Source: Flavobacterium saccharophilum (GTDB taxonomy: Bacteria > Bacteroidota > Bacteroidia > Flavobacteriales > Flavobacteriaceae). From it: a stretch of 64,000 nt of DNA. The first letter of the stretch is position 1. Each line of letters begins with the position of its first letter. The stretch spans positions 124,001-188,000 of the forward strand of contig NZ_FRBY01000005.1 in NCBI RefSeq assembly GCF_900142735.1, given 5' to 3'. The translations under genes and the position numbers were made by a program. The notes under the pieces are model-generated. The model was not told the DNA's origin. It saw only the letters and a list, made by a program, of their open reading frames with translations, and did no database searches. Below, piece by piece: positions 28,062 to 38,255 of the stretch.

Positions 28062-29104
28062 TTCAAACTGTTTTTCAGGATTTTTATCCGAACAAATCTA
28101 TACTTGCTTACACTATCATCGATATTGGCCTGATTAATAGCACTTATAAAATTAAAACTGCCGATGCTGATTATATTTTGCAAAAGATAAACCAGACCGT
28201 GTTTCCAAACATAAAAGCTTTGCTCAACAATAAGATCAAAACTACGCGCTATCTAAATGCAAACGGTTTTTTTACTTTGACATTTATCGAAAACACAAAA
28301 GGGCAATTTTATTCCGAACAATACCAAGCCATTTGGCAGCTTTCTACCTACATTCCTTCTTTGGTACTGGACCGAATTCACTCGGATGCGGTTGCAAGTC
28401 AGGTGGGTGCCTATTTAGCAAAGTTTCATACGGCATTGCTTAATTTTCCTGTTTCGGAATTGGAATATACAATTCCGGACTTTCATAATACTATAAAAAG
28501 ATTTCACGATTTTAGAGAAAGCATAAAAGTAGCTTCAGCAGAGAGACTATTAGAGGCAAAAGAATCAATAGCTTTTTTAGAATCTAATTTTAAAAACATA
28601 CAGGATGTTGCTAATGATATAAATAGTGGAAAAATACCTCTGAGAGTAGTACACAATGACACTAAAATTGGCAATATGCTTTTTGATAAGGACAACAATA
28701 TTCTTTGCATGATTGATTTTGACACCATAATGCCGGGAAGTATTTTTCATGATATAGGTGATGCCTTAAGAACAGGGACTAACACTGCTACAGAAGAAGA
28801 AAAAGATCTCTCAAAAGTATCTTTCGATATTGAAATTTATGAGGCCTTTATGAAAGCCTATGTTAATGTAGCTTCTTCTTTTATGTCTGAGAAAGAAGCC
28901 CAAAATATCCATCTAAGTTTACCCTTGATTCTTTTTGAGCAGGCCTGTCGCTTCTTAGGAGATTACTTAAATAATGATCGTTATTATGCAACAACATACG
29001 AGGATCAGAATCTGGTAAGAGCAAAGACTCAAATTAAACTTATGGACAGTGTACAGTCCTATCTCAAAACAAAAAAACAATTCAGTATAACTACAAGACA
29101 TTGA
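28049..29104 (+). CDS. APH-fold sugar kinase (NahK-like phosphotransferase)
   Basis: A 351-aa protein of the aminoglycoside phosphotransferase/choline kinase fold. The catalytic loop VVHNDTKIGNM (His202, Asn203, Asp204, Asn209) and the metal site MIDFDT (Asp223, Asp225) are intact. Overall resemblance is to N-acetylhexosamine 1-kinase, which phosphorylates free hexosamines at C1. First clear gene of a plus-strand operon with GH35, 89 bp before its chosen start. An anomeric kinase for the galactose released by GH35 would fit, but the substrate is not shown by sequence, and N-acetylhexosamine remains possible. Confidence 0.75.
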   Translation: MEELIQTVFQDFYPNKSILAYTIIDIGLINSTYKIKTADADYILQKINQTVFPNIKALLNNKIKTTRYLNANGFFTLTFIENTKGQFYSEQYQAIWQLSTYIPSLVLDRIHSDAVASQVGAYLAKFHTALLNFPVSELEYTIPDFHNTIKRFHDFRESIKVASAERLLEAKESIAFLESNFKNIQDVANDINSGKIPLRVVHNDTKIGNMLFDKDNNILCMIDFDTIMPGSIFHDIGDALRTGTNTATEEEKDLSKVSFDIEIYEAFMKAYVNVASSFMSEKEAQNIHLSLPLILFEQACRFLGDYLNNDRYYATTYEDQNLVRAKTQIKLMDSVQSYLKTKKQFSITTRH

Positions 29105-29193
29105 AATTTACCAAAAGAAAATCTCTTTGATTCTAAGTAGAAAATAGTAAATAACCAATGGTTCATTGGTATCCATTAAAATTAAATAGTTAC

Positions 29194-31059
29194 ATGAAAA
29201 AAAATCTTTTTACCCTATTTCTATTTCTTTTGCTAGCAGTAAACGCAAAAGGGCAAACTAAACACACTTTTACTATTGCGGATGGTAATTTTGTTTTAGA
29301 CGGAAAACCTATCCAGATCCATAGCGGAGAAATGCATTATGCACGTATTCCTAAGCCCTATTGGCGTCATCGTTTGCAAATGATGAAAGCAATGGGTCTA
29401 AACGCTGTGGCAACCTACGTTTTTTGGAATTATCATGAAACAGCACCGGGAGTTTGGGATTTTAAAACGGAAAATAAAGATATTGCAGAATATATAAAGA
29501 TTGCTCAGGAAGAAGGCTTATATGTCATTTTACGTCCAGGACCTTATGTTTGTGCTGAATGGGAGTTTGGAGGATATCCGTGGTTTTTACGAAATATTCC
29601 GGGAATGGTTATCCGTGGTAATAACCCTCAATATTTAGCCGCAACAAAGTCTTATTTTACCGCACTTTATGGGCAGGTAAAAAATTTATTGGTTAGTAAT
29701 GGAGGCCCGATAATTATGGTTCAGGGTGAAAATGAATTCGGTTCTTATGTAGCGCAACGCAAAGATATTCCGTTAGAAGAACATAAAAAGTACAGTGCAG
29801 CCGTTTTTCAACAACTGAAAGATGTAGGTTTTAATGTTCCTTTCTTTACTTCAGATGGTAGTTGGTTATTTGAAGGGGGTGCTCTTCCGGGAGCTTTACC
29901 AACAGCAAACGGTGAAGACGATGTTGCAAAACTAAAAGAAGTTGTCAATAAATACAACGACGGAAAAGGCCCCTATATGGTGGCTGAATTTTATCCGGGC
30001 TGGTTAGATCACTGGGCTGAAGAATTCCCGAAAGTTTCTAACGAAAGTGTCGTAAAACAAACTCAAAAATATCTTGATGCAGGAGTTTCTTTCAACTATT
30101 ATATGGTACATGGAGGAACTAATTTCGGTTTTACCTCTGGGGCAAATTATGATGGAAATCACGATATTCAGCCAGATTTAACTACGTATGATTATGATGC
30201 TCCAATAAGCGAAGCAGGTTGGGGAACAGAAAAATATAATGCATTACGCGAGATTCTAAAAAATCCTAAAACACCAGCTGTCCCTGCAAAGATTTCGGTA
30301 ATTTCTATTCCAAATATTAAGCTAACAAAAGCTGTTAGTCTTGAATATTTAAAGAGCAAAATAAAACCTGTTAATGCAGATTCTCCTTTAACTTTTGAGG
30401 ATTTAAATCAAGGACATGGCTATGTTTGGTACAGCAAAAAATTCAAACAGCCTATTAGTGGGAAACTAGAATTAAAAGGACTACGTGATTATGCAATTGT
30501 ATATGTGAATGGAGTAAAAGTAGCGGAACTGAATCGCTACTATAAAAAATACGATTGTACGATCGATGTTCCTTTTAATGCCACTTTGGATATTATTGTT
30601 GAAAACATGGGACGTATTAATTACGGAGCTGATATTATAAACAGTACAAAAGGAATTATTTCACCTGTAATTATCAACGGACAAACCATTACCGGAGACT
30701 GGAATATGTACCAACTCCCAATGGATGTAGTTCCTAATTTAACCGATGCTAAAAATAACGCAAAAGTTGGAGCACCAGCAGTATACCAGGGGACTTTTAA
30801 CCTGAGTGCAGTTGGTGACACTTTCCTTGACATGCGCGATTGGGGCAAAGGAATCGTTTTTGTAAACGGAATCAACATCGGTCGTTATTGGAGTGTTGGA
30901 CCTCAACAAACCTTATATCTTCCAGGATGCTGGTTGAAAAAAGGCACTAATGAAATTGTAATTTTTGAACAGAAAAATGACAAAGTACAAACTTCAGTAG
31001 GAACTTTAGAAACGCCGATATTAGAAAGTTTACAGCCTGAGAAAGGAGAACCCAAATAA
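29194..31059 (+). CDS. GH35 beta-galactosidase, secreted
   Basis: A 621-aa exo-beta-galactosidase. An in-frame ATG at 29158 exists, but the ATG at 29194 is followed directly by a signal peptide (MKKNLFTLFLFLLLAVNAKG), so that start is preferred. The barrel contains HSGEMHYARIP, the acid/base Glu181 in QGENEFGSY and the nucleophile Glu265 in VAEFYPGW. The C-terminal part contains jelly-roll domains ending in a WGKGIVFVNGINIGRYW segment typical of the family. It releases terminal beta-galactose in the periplasm and is encoded just upstream of a SusCD operon. Confidence 0.92.
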   Translation: MKKNLFTLFLFLLLAVNAKGQTKHTFTIADGNFVLDGKPIQIHSGEMHYARIPKPYWRHRLQMMKAMGLNAVATYVFWNYHETAPGVWDFKTENKDIAEYIKIAQEEGLYVILRPGPYVCAEWEFGGYPWFLRNIPGMVIRGNNPQYLAATKSYFTALYGQVKNLLVSNGGPIIMVQGENEFGSYVAQRKDIPLEEHKKYSAAVFQQLKDVGFNVPFFTSDGSWLFEGGALPGALPTANGEDDVAKLKEVVNKYNDGKGPYMVAEFYPGWLDHWAEEFPKVSNESVVKQTQKYLDAGVSFNYYMVHGGTNFGFTSGANYDGNHDIQPDLTTYDYDAPISEAGWGTEKYNALREILKNPKTPAVPAKISVISIPNIKLTKAVSLEYLKSKIKPVNADSPLTFEDLNQGHGYVWYSKKFKQPISGKLELKGLRDYAIVYVNGVKVAELNRYYKKYDCTIDVPFNATLDIIVENMGRINYGADIINSTKGIISPVIINGQTITGDWNMYQLPMDVVPNLTDAKNNAKVGAPAVYQGTFNLSAVGDTFLDMRDWGKGIVFVNGINIGRYWSVGPQQTLYLPGCWLKKGTNEIVIFEQKNDKVQTSVGTLETPILESLQPEKGEPK

Positions 31060-31428
31060 AAAAGGTTGGTTTTCAGGAGAAAAATTAGGGCAATGAAAAA
31101 GTACAAACAAGCCTAAATAGCCATCTCTATTTACTGTCTGATTTTAAGAAAGTTAAGCCAAAACTGGTTTGCTTATTGCCCTTCCTATGCCTTTTTTTAA
31201 AATAATTAAACAAATAAATATCAAAAAATAGAGTACTCACCATGCTGCTATTTTTTGATTTGAATCTAATTAAAATCGCCAACAACGAGCTATTAGGGCA
31301 AACTGTTATTACATCAACCATTTAATTAAACCACATTTATAAACCACTTAAACAACCAATTTATGAGAAACCAATTTGACCCGGCTCCGGCTGGGCTATT
31401 AACCAAACAAAAAAAAATATTTCTTTTG
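31060..31428. promoter_or_regulatory. Gap between GH35 and SusC
   Basis: About 370 bp with no convincing gene. ATTAGGGCAA occurs twice (about 31085 and 31292) and an inverted ATTGCCC once (about 31172). This spacing might be a regulator site or a leftover leader. No clear terminator is seen after GH35. Confidence 0.3.
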
Positions 31429-34400
31429 ATGAAAAAGAAAGCGATATTCTTTTTTGCATTCTTATTTACTATTTCTTCTTTTGGAAATACCTTAAAACTA
31501 TCCTCTGATTCAAAAGAAGATATTTTTATAAAAATTCCTGAGAAATCAAACCCCGAAGGAAAACTAATGACCTCCAAAATTGACAATACCATCACTGGAA
31601 AAATTTTGGGTGAATTAGGCGAAAATTTATCTGGAGCGACCGTCAAAGTAAAAGGCACTACTATACAAGCTATTACTGATGTAGACGGAAGTTTTTCGAT
31701 AGCCGCAAAAGAAGGAGATATTTTACTTATCTCTTTTGTAGGTTATCAAAACAAAGAGATAACCGTTGGCACTCAAAAAAATTACAACATTAAACTTAAA
31801 TCTGCTCAAAACGATTTAACAGACGTTGTTGTTATTGGATATCAAAAAGTCCATAAAAAAAATGTAAATGCAGCAGTATCCACTATTACCAGCAAAGATT
31901 TACAGGATATTCCGGTAATTAGTGTTTCTTCTATCATTGGTAGTTTAGCGACCGGAATACAAACACCGACTCAAACAGGTGCCCCGGGAGGAAGAGGTTC
32001 TTTGGTTATTCGTGGAAATACCAGTATGTCCTCAGGATACAGCAGCCCACTTTATGTGATTGATGGAGTACAGACTTCCCTAGAAGATTTAGCGGGATAC
32101 AATACTTCCAACACAGACTTTTTAGCTTCTTTGAATCCAAATGATATTGAAAAAATAGATTTCTTAAAAGATGCTTCTGCAGCAGCTATTTACGGATCAC
32201 GCGGTGCTAATGGAGTTATTATCATTACTACTAAAAAAGGAGGAGCATTGGATAAACCTGAATTTACTTTTTCATTAAACACAGGTCTATCCCCTATTCC
32301 GGATTTAGCACCAATGAACATTGGATCTGCCGAAAGAAATGCCAAGATGGCTATGTTATACAAATGGTGGAAATCTGATGACTTACAAACATCCCATATT
32401 CCGATGGTTCTATCTGACAGTTTGAATCCGGCATTCAATAATAAAGTAGATTATCAGGGATTATTTTATAGAACGGGAATTTCTAATAAGTATAATTTAG
32501 GTATGCGAGGCGGATCAGAATCGACTAACTATAGATTGTCATTAGGATATGACAATGTAGAGGGAGTTATTAAAAATTCCGGTTTCAAGCGTTATACTTT
32601 TTCAGGTAATATCAATTCTAAAGTTGGACAAAATTTTGACAATCAATTTCGGGTGAATTTAGTACTAACCGAAAATCAAACAGGTCAGGGAAATCCGGAT
32701 GGTGGAAATTTTCAATTTAATAACACGTTGCCTACTGACCCATCAAACTTAAATTCTTCTTTATTCTATATTTCTGATGCTAAAAGGAAATCATTACAAG
32801 GAGAATTATCAGAAAAGCTAAATACTGATGAAGTTACACAAGTGACCTTTTCTGATTTTATGAAATATGATTTCACTTCTGCTTTTTCTGTTAATGCTCA
32901 ATTTAATTATGTGTATAGTTCTGAAAAGAAAAATTATTATGAGCCTTCAACAGTGCGCGAAGATGGCGATGGTTTTGCCAGTTATGCTTTGTATAACCGT
33001 AAAAATTTATCTTCAGATCTTTATTTTAACTACCTGAAAAAAATTGGTGAACATACAATTACAGCTGTATTAGGACAAAAAACGGATTATAATAAATATG
33101 AAGATATGTTTATGTATGCCAAAGGATTTGGTGTAGACGCTATCAAGGTTATTAATAATCGTTATACGCAGGATCAAATTAATGGTTACACAAGTATCGA
33201 ATCCAATGCTTTGCTATCTTATTTTGGTCGTGTAGGATATCGCTATAAAGATCGTTATATGGTTGACGTTGCTTTTAGTAGGGATGGCTCTTCTCGTTTT
33301 GGTGAAGATGTTCGTTATGCCAATTTCTCTTCTGTAGCATTAGGATGGGTTTTTTCTGATGAGCCTTTCATCAAAAGTTGGGGAGAAAACATTATAAGTT
33401 ATGGAAAACTAAGAGCCAGTTATGGTGTAAATGGAAATGAAATTGATGAGAACTTTTTAAGATACGGATCTTACAAATTAGGATACGGTGGAAATCCATT
33501 ATGGTCTAACCTTATGAATGTTTCTACTTATGGAGGTACAACAGGAGTTGTAACCGATTATAATACGATTGGGAATCCTAATCTTACTTGGGTAAATGCA
33601 AAACAATGGGATATTGGTTTCGATTTGGATTTGTTTAATAATCGAATCAATATAACCTTTGATGCTTACAACAAGAAAACAGAGGATTTATTATTCGAAA
33701 CACCTTTTCCTGCTTATTCAGGATTCAATAAAGCAAAGTCAAATGTGGCTGGGGTAATGAATTACGGATGGGAATCAATGGTTAAATTCCAAGTCTTTTC
33801 AATGGGTAATCCTTGGAAACTGGAAATAACGACAGGGATAAGTCAAAATAAAAATTACGTAACAAAGCTTCCTAACGGAAACAAAGATTACTATGGGTAT
33901 GATGAGGTTAGAGGGAGGGATTATGGATATGTGGTAGGGATGCCATTAATTCTTCCTGTACAATTCAAGAATGAATATATTATAGATGATTTGAGTCAGT
34001 TACCCGTAAATCCATATACAGGCGAAGTACTGCACGGGAAATCTGCGTGGGGAAATATTGCACCTGGTACACCAATCTGGAAAGATTACAATGGTGATTA
34101 TTTGTTAGATGAAGCCGGTGATTACAAACTAGATACTTCATTTAAGCCAACACCAGATTTCACAGGTTTATTCAATATAAATTTACGATACAAAGGATGG
34201 TATTTACAAGCCTACAGTCAATTCTCGTTTGGCTCTGACATTATAGATTCGTCTACACAAAGATATTTGGATAATTATGACAGAGGCACTGATTGGGCTA
34301 CTACAGGACTGCGAGATCTAAGTGATTTATCATTTTGGCAGAATCCCGGAGATGGTGCAGCAGGAGTACGCTACCCGGCTTTATACCCTGCTCTTCCTAA

Positions 34401-34689
34401 TACTACTCCTTACTACAGATTTAGAAGTGGTCAGTCTTTATGGAAAGAAAGTGGTGATTATTGGAAAATATCAAATGCTACTCTTGGATATACAATAGAC
34501 AAAAATCGTGTTTTAGATCAAATGCATATTTCTCGCGTGCGTGTTTATGGAACAATTTTAAATCCATATCAATGGCAACGCTCTAAAGTAGTTGCAGATG
34601 CTTCTCAGGTAGATGAAATGGGGTATACTCTTGGAAACGGGTATCCACAATCAAAAACATTCACATTTGGATTGGATATTAAATTTTAA
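31429..34689 (+). CDS. SusC-like TonB-dependent receptor 2
   Basis: An outer-membrane oligosaccharide importer of about 1086 aa. The reading frame is open from 31363, but the ATG at 31429 (MKKKAIFFFAFLFTISSFGN) starts a clean signal peptide. A carboxypeptidase-regulatory-like domain follows (TGKILGELGENLSGATVKVKG), then a TonB-box-like DLTDVVVIGYQ, the plug (YVIDGVQTS, IDFLKDASAAAIYGSRGANG) and a barrel ending LGLDIKF-like (FGLDIKF). It works with the SusD gene 11 bp downstream. The cargo belongs to Region 2's unknown galactoside substrate. Confidence 0.92.
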   Translation: MKKKAIFFFAFLFTISSFGNTLKLSSDSKEDIFIKIPEKSNPEGKLMTSKIDNTITGKILGELGENLSGATVKVKGTTIQAITDVDGSFSIAAKEGDILLISFVGYQNKEITVGTQKNYNIKLKSAQNDLTDVVVIGYQKVHKKNVNAAVSTITSKDLQDIPVISVSSIIGSLATGIQTPTQTGAPGGRGSLVIRGNTSMSSGYSSPLYVIDGVQTSLEDLAGYNTSNTDFLASLNPNDIEKIDFLKDASAAAIYGSRGANGVIIITTKKGGALDKPEFTFSLNTGLSPIPDLAPMNIGSAERNAKMAMLYKWWKSDDLQTSHIPMVLSDSLNPAFNNKVDYQGLFYRTGISNKYNLGMRGGSESTNYRLSLGYDNVEGVIKNSGFKRYTFSGNINSKVGQNFDNQFRVNLVLTENQTGQGNPDGGNFQFNNTLPTDPSNLNSSLFYISDAKRKSLQGELSEKLNTDEVTQVTFSDFMKYDFTSAFSVNAQFNYVYSSEKKNYYEPSTVREDGDGFASYALYNRKNLSSDLYFNYLKKIGEHTITAVLGQKTDYNKYEDMFMYAKGFGVDAIKVINNRYTQDQINGYTSIESNALLSYFGRVGYRYKDRYMVDVAFSRDGSSRFGEDVRYANFSSVALGWVFSDEPFIKSWGENIISYGKLRASYGVNGNEIDENFLRYGSYKLGYGGNPLWSNLMNVSTYGGTTGVVTDYNTIGNPNLTWVNAKQWDIGFDLDLFNNRINITFDAYNKKTEDLLFETPFPAYSGFNKAKSNVAGVMNYGWESMVKFQVFSMGNPWKLEITTGISQNKNYVTKLPNGNKDYYGYDEVRGRDYGYVVGMPLILPVQFKNEYIIDDLSQLPVNPYTGEVLHGKSAWGNIAPGTPIWKDYNGDYLLDEAGDYKLDTSFKPTPDFTGLFNINLRYKGWYLQAYSQFSFGSDIIDSSTQRYLDNYDRGTDWATTGLRDLSDLSFWQNPGDGAAGVRYPALYPALPNTTPYYRFRSGQSLWKESGDYWKISNATLGYTIDKNRVLDQMHISRVRVYGTILNPYQWQRSKVVADASQVDEMGYTLGNGYPQSKTFTFGLDIKF

Positions 34690-34700
34690 ATGAATTAAAA

Positions 34701-36236
34701 ATGAAAAAATATACATATAGTAAAATAACAGTCCTGATTTTTGGCTTTTTTAGCCTATTTGGCTGTACAGATATGCTGGACCAGGAACCATTAGGTCTTG
34801 CCACTCCACAAAATTTTTGGGTTTCGCAAGCCAATGTTGAATCAGCGTTAGCCGGAGATTATGCTTTACTTAAAGAAGCATTGACTAAAGATTCAAACTT
34901 TTTATTGTGGGGTGAATTTACCGGAATGACCTTTATGGATAGTCAGTTCTGGATTGTAGATTATATCGAAGGAAGCGGCAATTATGTTTTGGCGTATCGT
35001 GATGATTCTCGTAACTGGAAAGGATTTTACAGAGCAGCAAACTGGGCACTTTCTATTGAAAAACACGTAAACGAAATGCCGGACAGCGATTTCAGATCGA
35101 AAGCCGAAAAAAACAGATTAATAGGTGAAGCGGCTTTTGTAAGATCGTTATCTTATTTCTATCTGGCCCGTATTTGGGGAGATGCTCCTATTGTTGATGA
35201 AGTTATAGAAACTTCAGATCAATTGATTAAGGATGGTTATATCATTACAAAACCAAGAGAAAATGAACTTAAAGTACTGGATTTTGCTTTGGCAGCAGCC
35301 AATAAAGCAATCAGTTTACTGGAATACTCTTCTCCAGGTTCTCCTAAATGGGCTATAACCGCAAACAAAGCAAGTGCCGAAGCCTTAAAAGCACATATTA
35401 CACTTTGGTACGCGAGTCGAAATCAAGGTAATCCAGCAATGTTGGCTCAGGCTCTTGCCGCAGCTAATTCTGTAATTCAAAACAGTAATGCTTCACTTAT
35501 TGATTATGCAAATGAAGGAGTTGATGGCTTTAATGACATGTGTATTGGTCAATCTAAAACTGGCCTTTTTGAGATCAATATCAGTTCTGCAATGAATGAA
35601 TCCTATCGCGTTGACGGAGGTGATCAGACTATGACTGTCTTAACATTAACAGATCCGTTTTTTCTAAACCCTAATTCAATTGCCCCAGTTATTAGTGATG
35701 ATTTTTATGGTAAGGATATGATGAATTCTAATCCGGATCGGGATAATGATAAGCGTAAAGAATTATTTTTTAGTGATTTTGATTCAAATGAACAGTCTTC
35801 TTTGATGAAATATTCTCAGGCAACGCGTGACGGTCAGTCAACTGATCCTTATGCGAGATTTTCAGAATCCAATATTCTAATTTTTAGATTAGCAGACATC
35901 TATCTTCTTAGAGCTGAAGCCAATATGAAATTAGGAAATACTACAGCTGCTGTTTCTGATCTAAACACGATCAGATCCAAAGCCAATGTACCGAACTACA
36001 CCGGTGCGACAGACAGTCAATCACTGACCAAAGCCATTTTTGACGAACGCGCTATCGAACTTGTAGGAGAAGGACAAGCAGGATTTGACAGAATCAGAAT
36101 GAATTACTACGCCGGCGTGAGTTGGATGAATCCAAGCAGACTGTCACATCAGGGATGTTTTTGGCCTGTTGATCCAACTATAATTTCAATTAATCCTGCC
36201 ATTATTCAAACAGATTACTGGAAAGGAAAACTGTAA
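34701..36236 (+). CDS. SusD-like lipoprotein 2
   Basis: A 511-aa SusD/RagB lipoprotein; the signal peptide ends in SLFGC (Cys22), followed by TDMLDQEPLGLATPQNFW. Family landmarks are EAAFVRSLSYFYLARIWGDAP, ILIFRLADIYLLRAEANMKLGN and the C-terminal FDERAIELVGEGQAGFDRIR. It is translated immediately after SusC and forms the surface part of the import complex. Confidence 0.92.
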   Translation: MKKYTYSKITVLIFGFFSLFGCTDMLDQEPLGLATPQNFWVSQANVESALAGDYALLKEALTKDSNFLLWGEFTGMTFMDSQFWIVDYIEGSGNYVLAYRDDSRNWKGFYRAANWALSIEKHVNEMPDSDFRSKAEKNRLIGEAAFVRSLSYFYLARIWGDAPIVDEVIETSDQLIKDGYIITKPRENELKVLDFALAAANKAISLLEYSSPGSPKWAITANKASAEALKAHITLWYASRNQGNPAMLAQALAAANSVIQNSNASLIDYANEGVDGFNDMCIGQSKTGLFEINISSAMNESYRVDGGDQTMTVLTLTDPFFLNPNSIAPVISDDFYGKDMMNSNPDRDNDKRKELFFSDFDSNEQSSLMKYSQATRDGQSTDPYARFSESNILIFRLADIYLLRAEANMKLGNTTAAVSDLNTIRSKANVPNYTGATDSQSLTKAIFDERAIELVGEGQAGFDRIRMNYYAGVSWMNPSRLSHQGCFWPVDPTIISINPAIIQTDYWKGKL

Positions 36237-36262
36237 TTTTTTTAATCTTAAAGAACATAAAC

Positions 36263-36901
36263 ATGAAATATATATCTATAATAATTGTACTGTTTACCTT
36301 GTATTCCTGCTCAAACGATGACTATCTAATAGATGGCGGTTTGGCCGATCAAAATGTTGGAATGTCAACTTACGATTTTCTAAAATCACATAAACAGTTA
36401 GACACCTTAGCCTTATTGATTGAAAAAGCCGGAATGATTGATATGGTCAACGCCAAATCAACAACCCTTTTTGCTCCGAATAACTTATCTATAAAAAATT
36501 ACATTTATTACATGAGATTTGTAGAGGAAAATCAGGATTATGGAATCAATGATATACCCGTTGAAGACTTAAAAGTGATGCTGGGAGGCTACATTTTCGA
36601 TCAAAGTCTGGATCGCAGTAAACTGGTGAACGAAGGTAAGATTTATATAGCGCATAATGGTGAGGAAAGAATGCTTTCACTTAGACCTGTCGATCAATAT
36701 GGAGATCAGTTAGATGAATTTCCTGAGTATGTTTATTATACTTTTAAAGGAGAGGACGACTATTGGGGCGCTAACCCTGCTGAAGACGGTAACAATGATG
36801 ATGTTTATACTGTTGTCAGAACTTCCAATTTAATTTCTACCAATGGCGTAATTCATGTCCTACAAGGGACTCATCATTTTTCGAATTATATTGTCAATTA
36901 A
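36263..36901 (+). CDS. Fasciclin (FAS1)-domain lipoprotein
   Basis: A 212-aa lipoprotein (lipobox LYSC, Cys16). The rest is one FAS1-like domain: MSTYDFLKSHKQLDTLALLIEKAGM, TTLFAPNNLSIKNYI (H1-type motif) and VRTSNLISTNGVIHVLQG (H2-type motif). FAS1 domains mediate adhesion or glycan contact. It takes the SusE/F position behind SusCD and probably sits at the outer face of the outer membrane with the next lipoprotein. Binding to the target polysaccharide is inference. The domain call is by motif. Confidence 0.8.
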   Translation: MKYISIIIVLFTLYSCSNDDYLIDGGLADQNVGMSTYDFLKSHKQLDTLALLIEKAGMIDMVNAKSTTLFAPNNLSIKNYIYYMRFVEENQDYGINDIPVEDLKVMLGGYIFDQSLDRSKLVNEGKIYIAHNGEERMLSLRPVDQYGDQLDEFPEYVYYTFKGEDDYWGANPAEDGNNDDVYTVVRTSNLISTNGVIHVLQGTHHFSNYIVN

Positions 36902-36932
36902 ACCTCTTTTTAAGAAAAAAATATATGTACAT

Positions 36933-38012
36933 ATGAAAAAGATAATTTATTTATTTGGGAGTACACTGCTCGTATTATCCTGTGAGCAGCCCGAAGTAGG
37001 ATATATCAGTGATAATATACATTCACTACAAGATACAATAACCGTTCCTCGTGGCGTATTTTATTCTTCAACGCCGCCAGCTGTAGAAGGATCAACTTAC
37101 CCTATGGAATGGTCGATCACTGGCGTTACGGACAAAGATGGCAAACCAACTACTGAATTACAGGATTTACATGAAATTCTTACCTGGACGGCCCCATTTG
37201 ACCCTAAAACTGACACAACGTTAGAGTTGGCCATGAAAAAGTTAAAATTGAGTCCTCAGCCTTCTATTATAATGAATCCTGTAAGTGGGGAATTTGTCTT
37301 CACCCAAGCTTCCAAAAATGTTGTTAATGATGATTTCATTATCAATGTAAATGCAAAAAATGTGAGAGGTGAACGTCAATTAGACAAGTTTACATGGGTA
37401 AAAATGACGCCTTTTGTTCCTATAGAATTCAAAACGGAGATGCGTTCAAGACTACAATTAGGTAAAGGAGGAGGAGTTTGGGATACCGGATATACCTACT
37501 CTGTAATGAATGAAAGCGATCCAAAAGTTGCAGGAGTATTAGACGGAACCGATCCTTATATCACTATTGTAAAAATAAGTGACGAACCTAAATTAGCGGT
37601 AAAAGTAAAAATGATTATTGCGGATAGTCATGGAACAGCTCTTGATCCGAATAAAGTAGTTTTTAACTATAGTGGATCTGAGCCTTTGCAGAATTATCAT
37701 GACAATACAATAGGAACAGTACTCGATGCTGAAAGCACTACTTTTGGTTTACCTGCTCCTCCATTTCCACAATATGCAAGAAATTACCAAGGTAATGATG
37801 CTTACTTAATGTATTATTTAACAACAGCTGATGCTTTTACGGTAGATAAAGCTGCTTTTGAAGCAGCAAATGGAGTAAAAGACTGGACTAATTATATCGA
37901 TCCTGCTACTGGTCAAATTCGAAACAGAGCCTATATCAGATGGGGTGTAAAAATAAACGATTCAGGCACCTGGGAAATTAAAATGAAAATCCCTTACACT
38001 ACTAAAAAATAA
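36933..38012 (+). CDS. PUL lipoprotein of SusE-like position (possible DUF5007)
   Basis: A 359-aa lipoprotein. The open frame starts at 36855 inside the FAS1 gene, but the ATG at 36933 begins a proper signal peptide ending LLVLSC (Cys17). The remainder is beta-rich, starting with TVPRGVFYSSTPPAVEGSTYPMEWS, which may be a small Ig-like domain, and has no catalytic motif. I think it belongs to a DUF5007-type family that accompanies FAS1 lipoproteins in Bacteroidota loci, but I cannot confirm this. Probable role is glycan binding at the surface. Confidence 0.65.
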   Translation: MKKIIYLFGSTLLVLSCEQPEVGYISDNIHSLQDTITVPRGVFYSSTPPAVEGSTYPMEWSITGVTDKDGKPTTELQDLHEILTWTAPFDPKTDTTLELAMKKLKLSPQPSIIMNPVSGEFVFTQASKNVVNDDFIINVNAKNVRGERQLDKFTWVKMTPFVPIEFKTEMRSRLQLGKGGGVWDTGYTYSVMNESDPKVAGVLDGTDPYITIVKISDEPKLAVKVKMIIADSHGTALDPNKVVFNYSGSEPLQNYHDNTIGTVLDAESTTFGLPAPPFPQYARNYQGNDAYLMYYLTTADAFTVDKAAFEAANGVKDWTNYIDPATGQIRNRAYIRWGVKINDSGTWEIKMKIPYTTKK

Positions 38013-38074
38013 CTTTAACTGAATATACCAATCTAAAGTTATTTAAGCTCATTTATTTGAGTTGCTAATAAAAT

Positions 38075-38110
38075 AAATCCCTTTTTACTGTAATAGGTAA
38101 AAAGGGATTT
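38075..38110. terminator. Terminator, end of plus-strand operon
   Basis: AAATCCCTTTTTAC pairs with GTAAAAAGGGATTT around a seven-base loop, 62 bp after the stop codon, followed shortly by CTTTTT. Confidence 0.75.
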
Positions 38111-38146
38111 GCTTTTTAATATCCAGCTATTTACTTTATTATATAA

Positions 38147-38185
38147 GAAAAAAAAGCACTGTCCCACCACAGGACAGTGCTTTTT
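38147..38185. terminator. Second, symmetric terminator between converging operons
   Basis: AAAAAGCACTGTCC and GGACAGTGCTTTTT form a perfect stem with an A run on the left and T run on the right. It can serve both the plus-strand operon and the minus-strand SusCD operon. Confidence 0.8.
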
Positions 38186-38215
38186 ACATAAACCACCAAT
38201 TTATTGGAAACCAAA

Positions 38216-38246
38216 ACCATCAACAACAACTTACAAATTGTTGATG
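38216..38246. terminator. Third hairpin, near the end of minus-strand SusD
   Basis: CCATCAACAA and TTGTTGATGG pair perfectly. T-rich sequence follows on both strands; it lies just 10 bp beyond the minus-strand SusD stop codon. Confidence 0.5.
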
Positions 38247-38255
38247 GCCTTTTCT

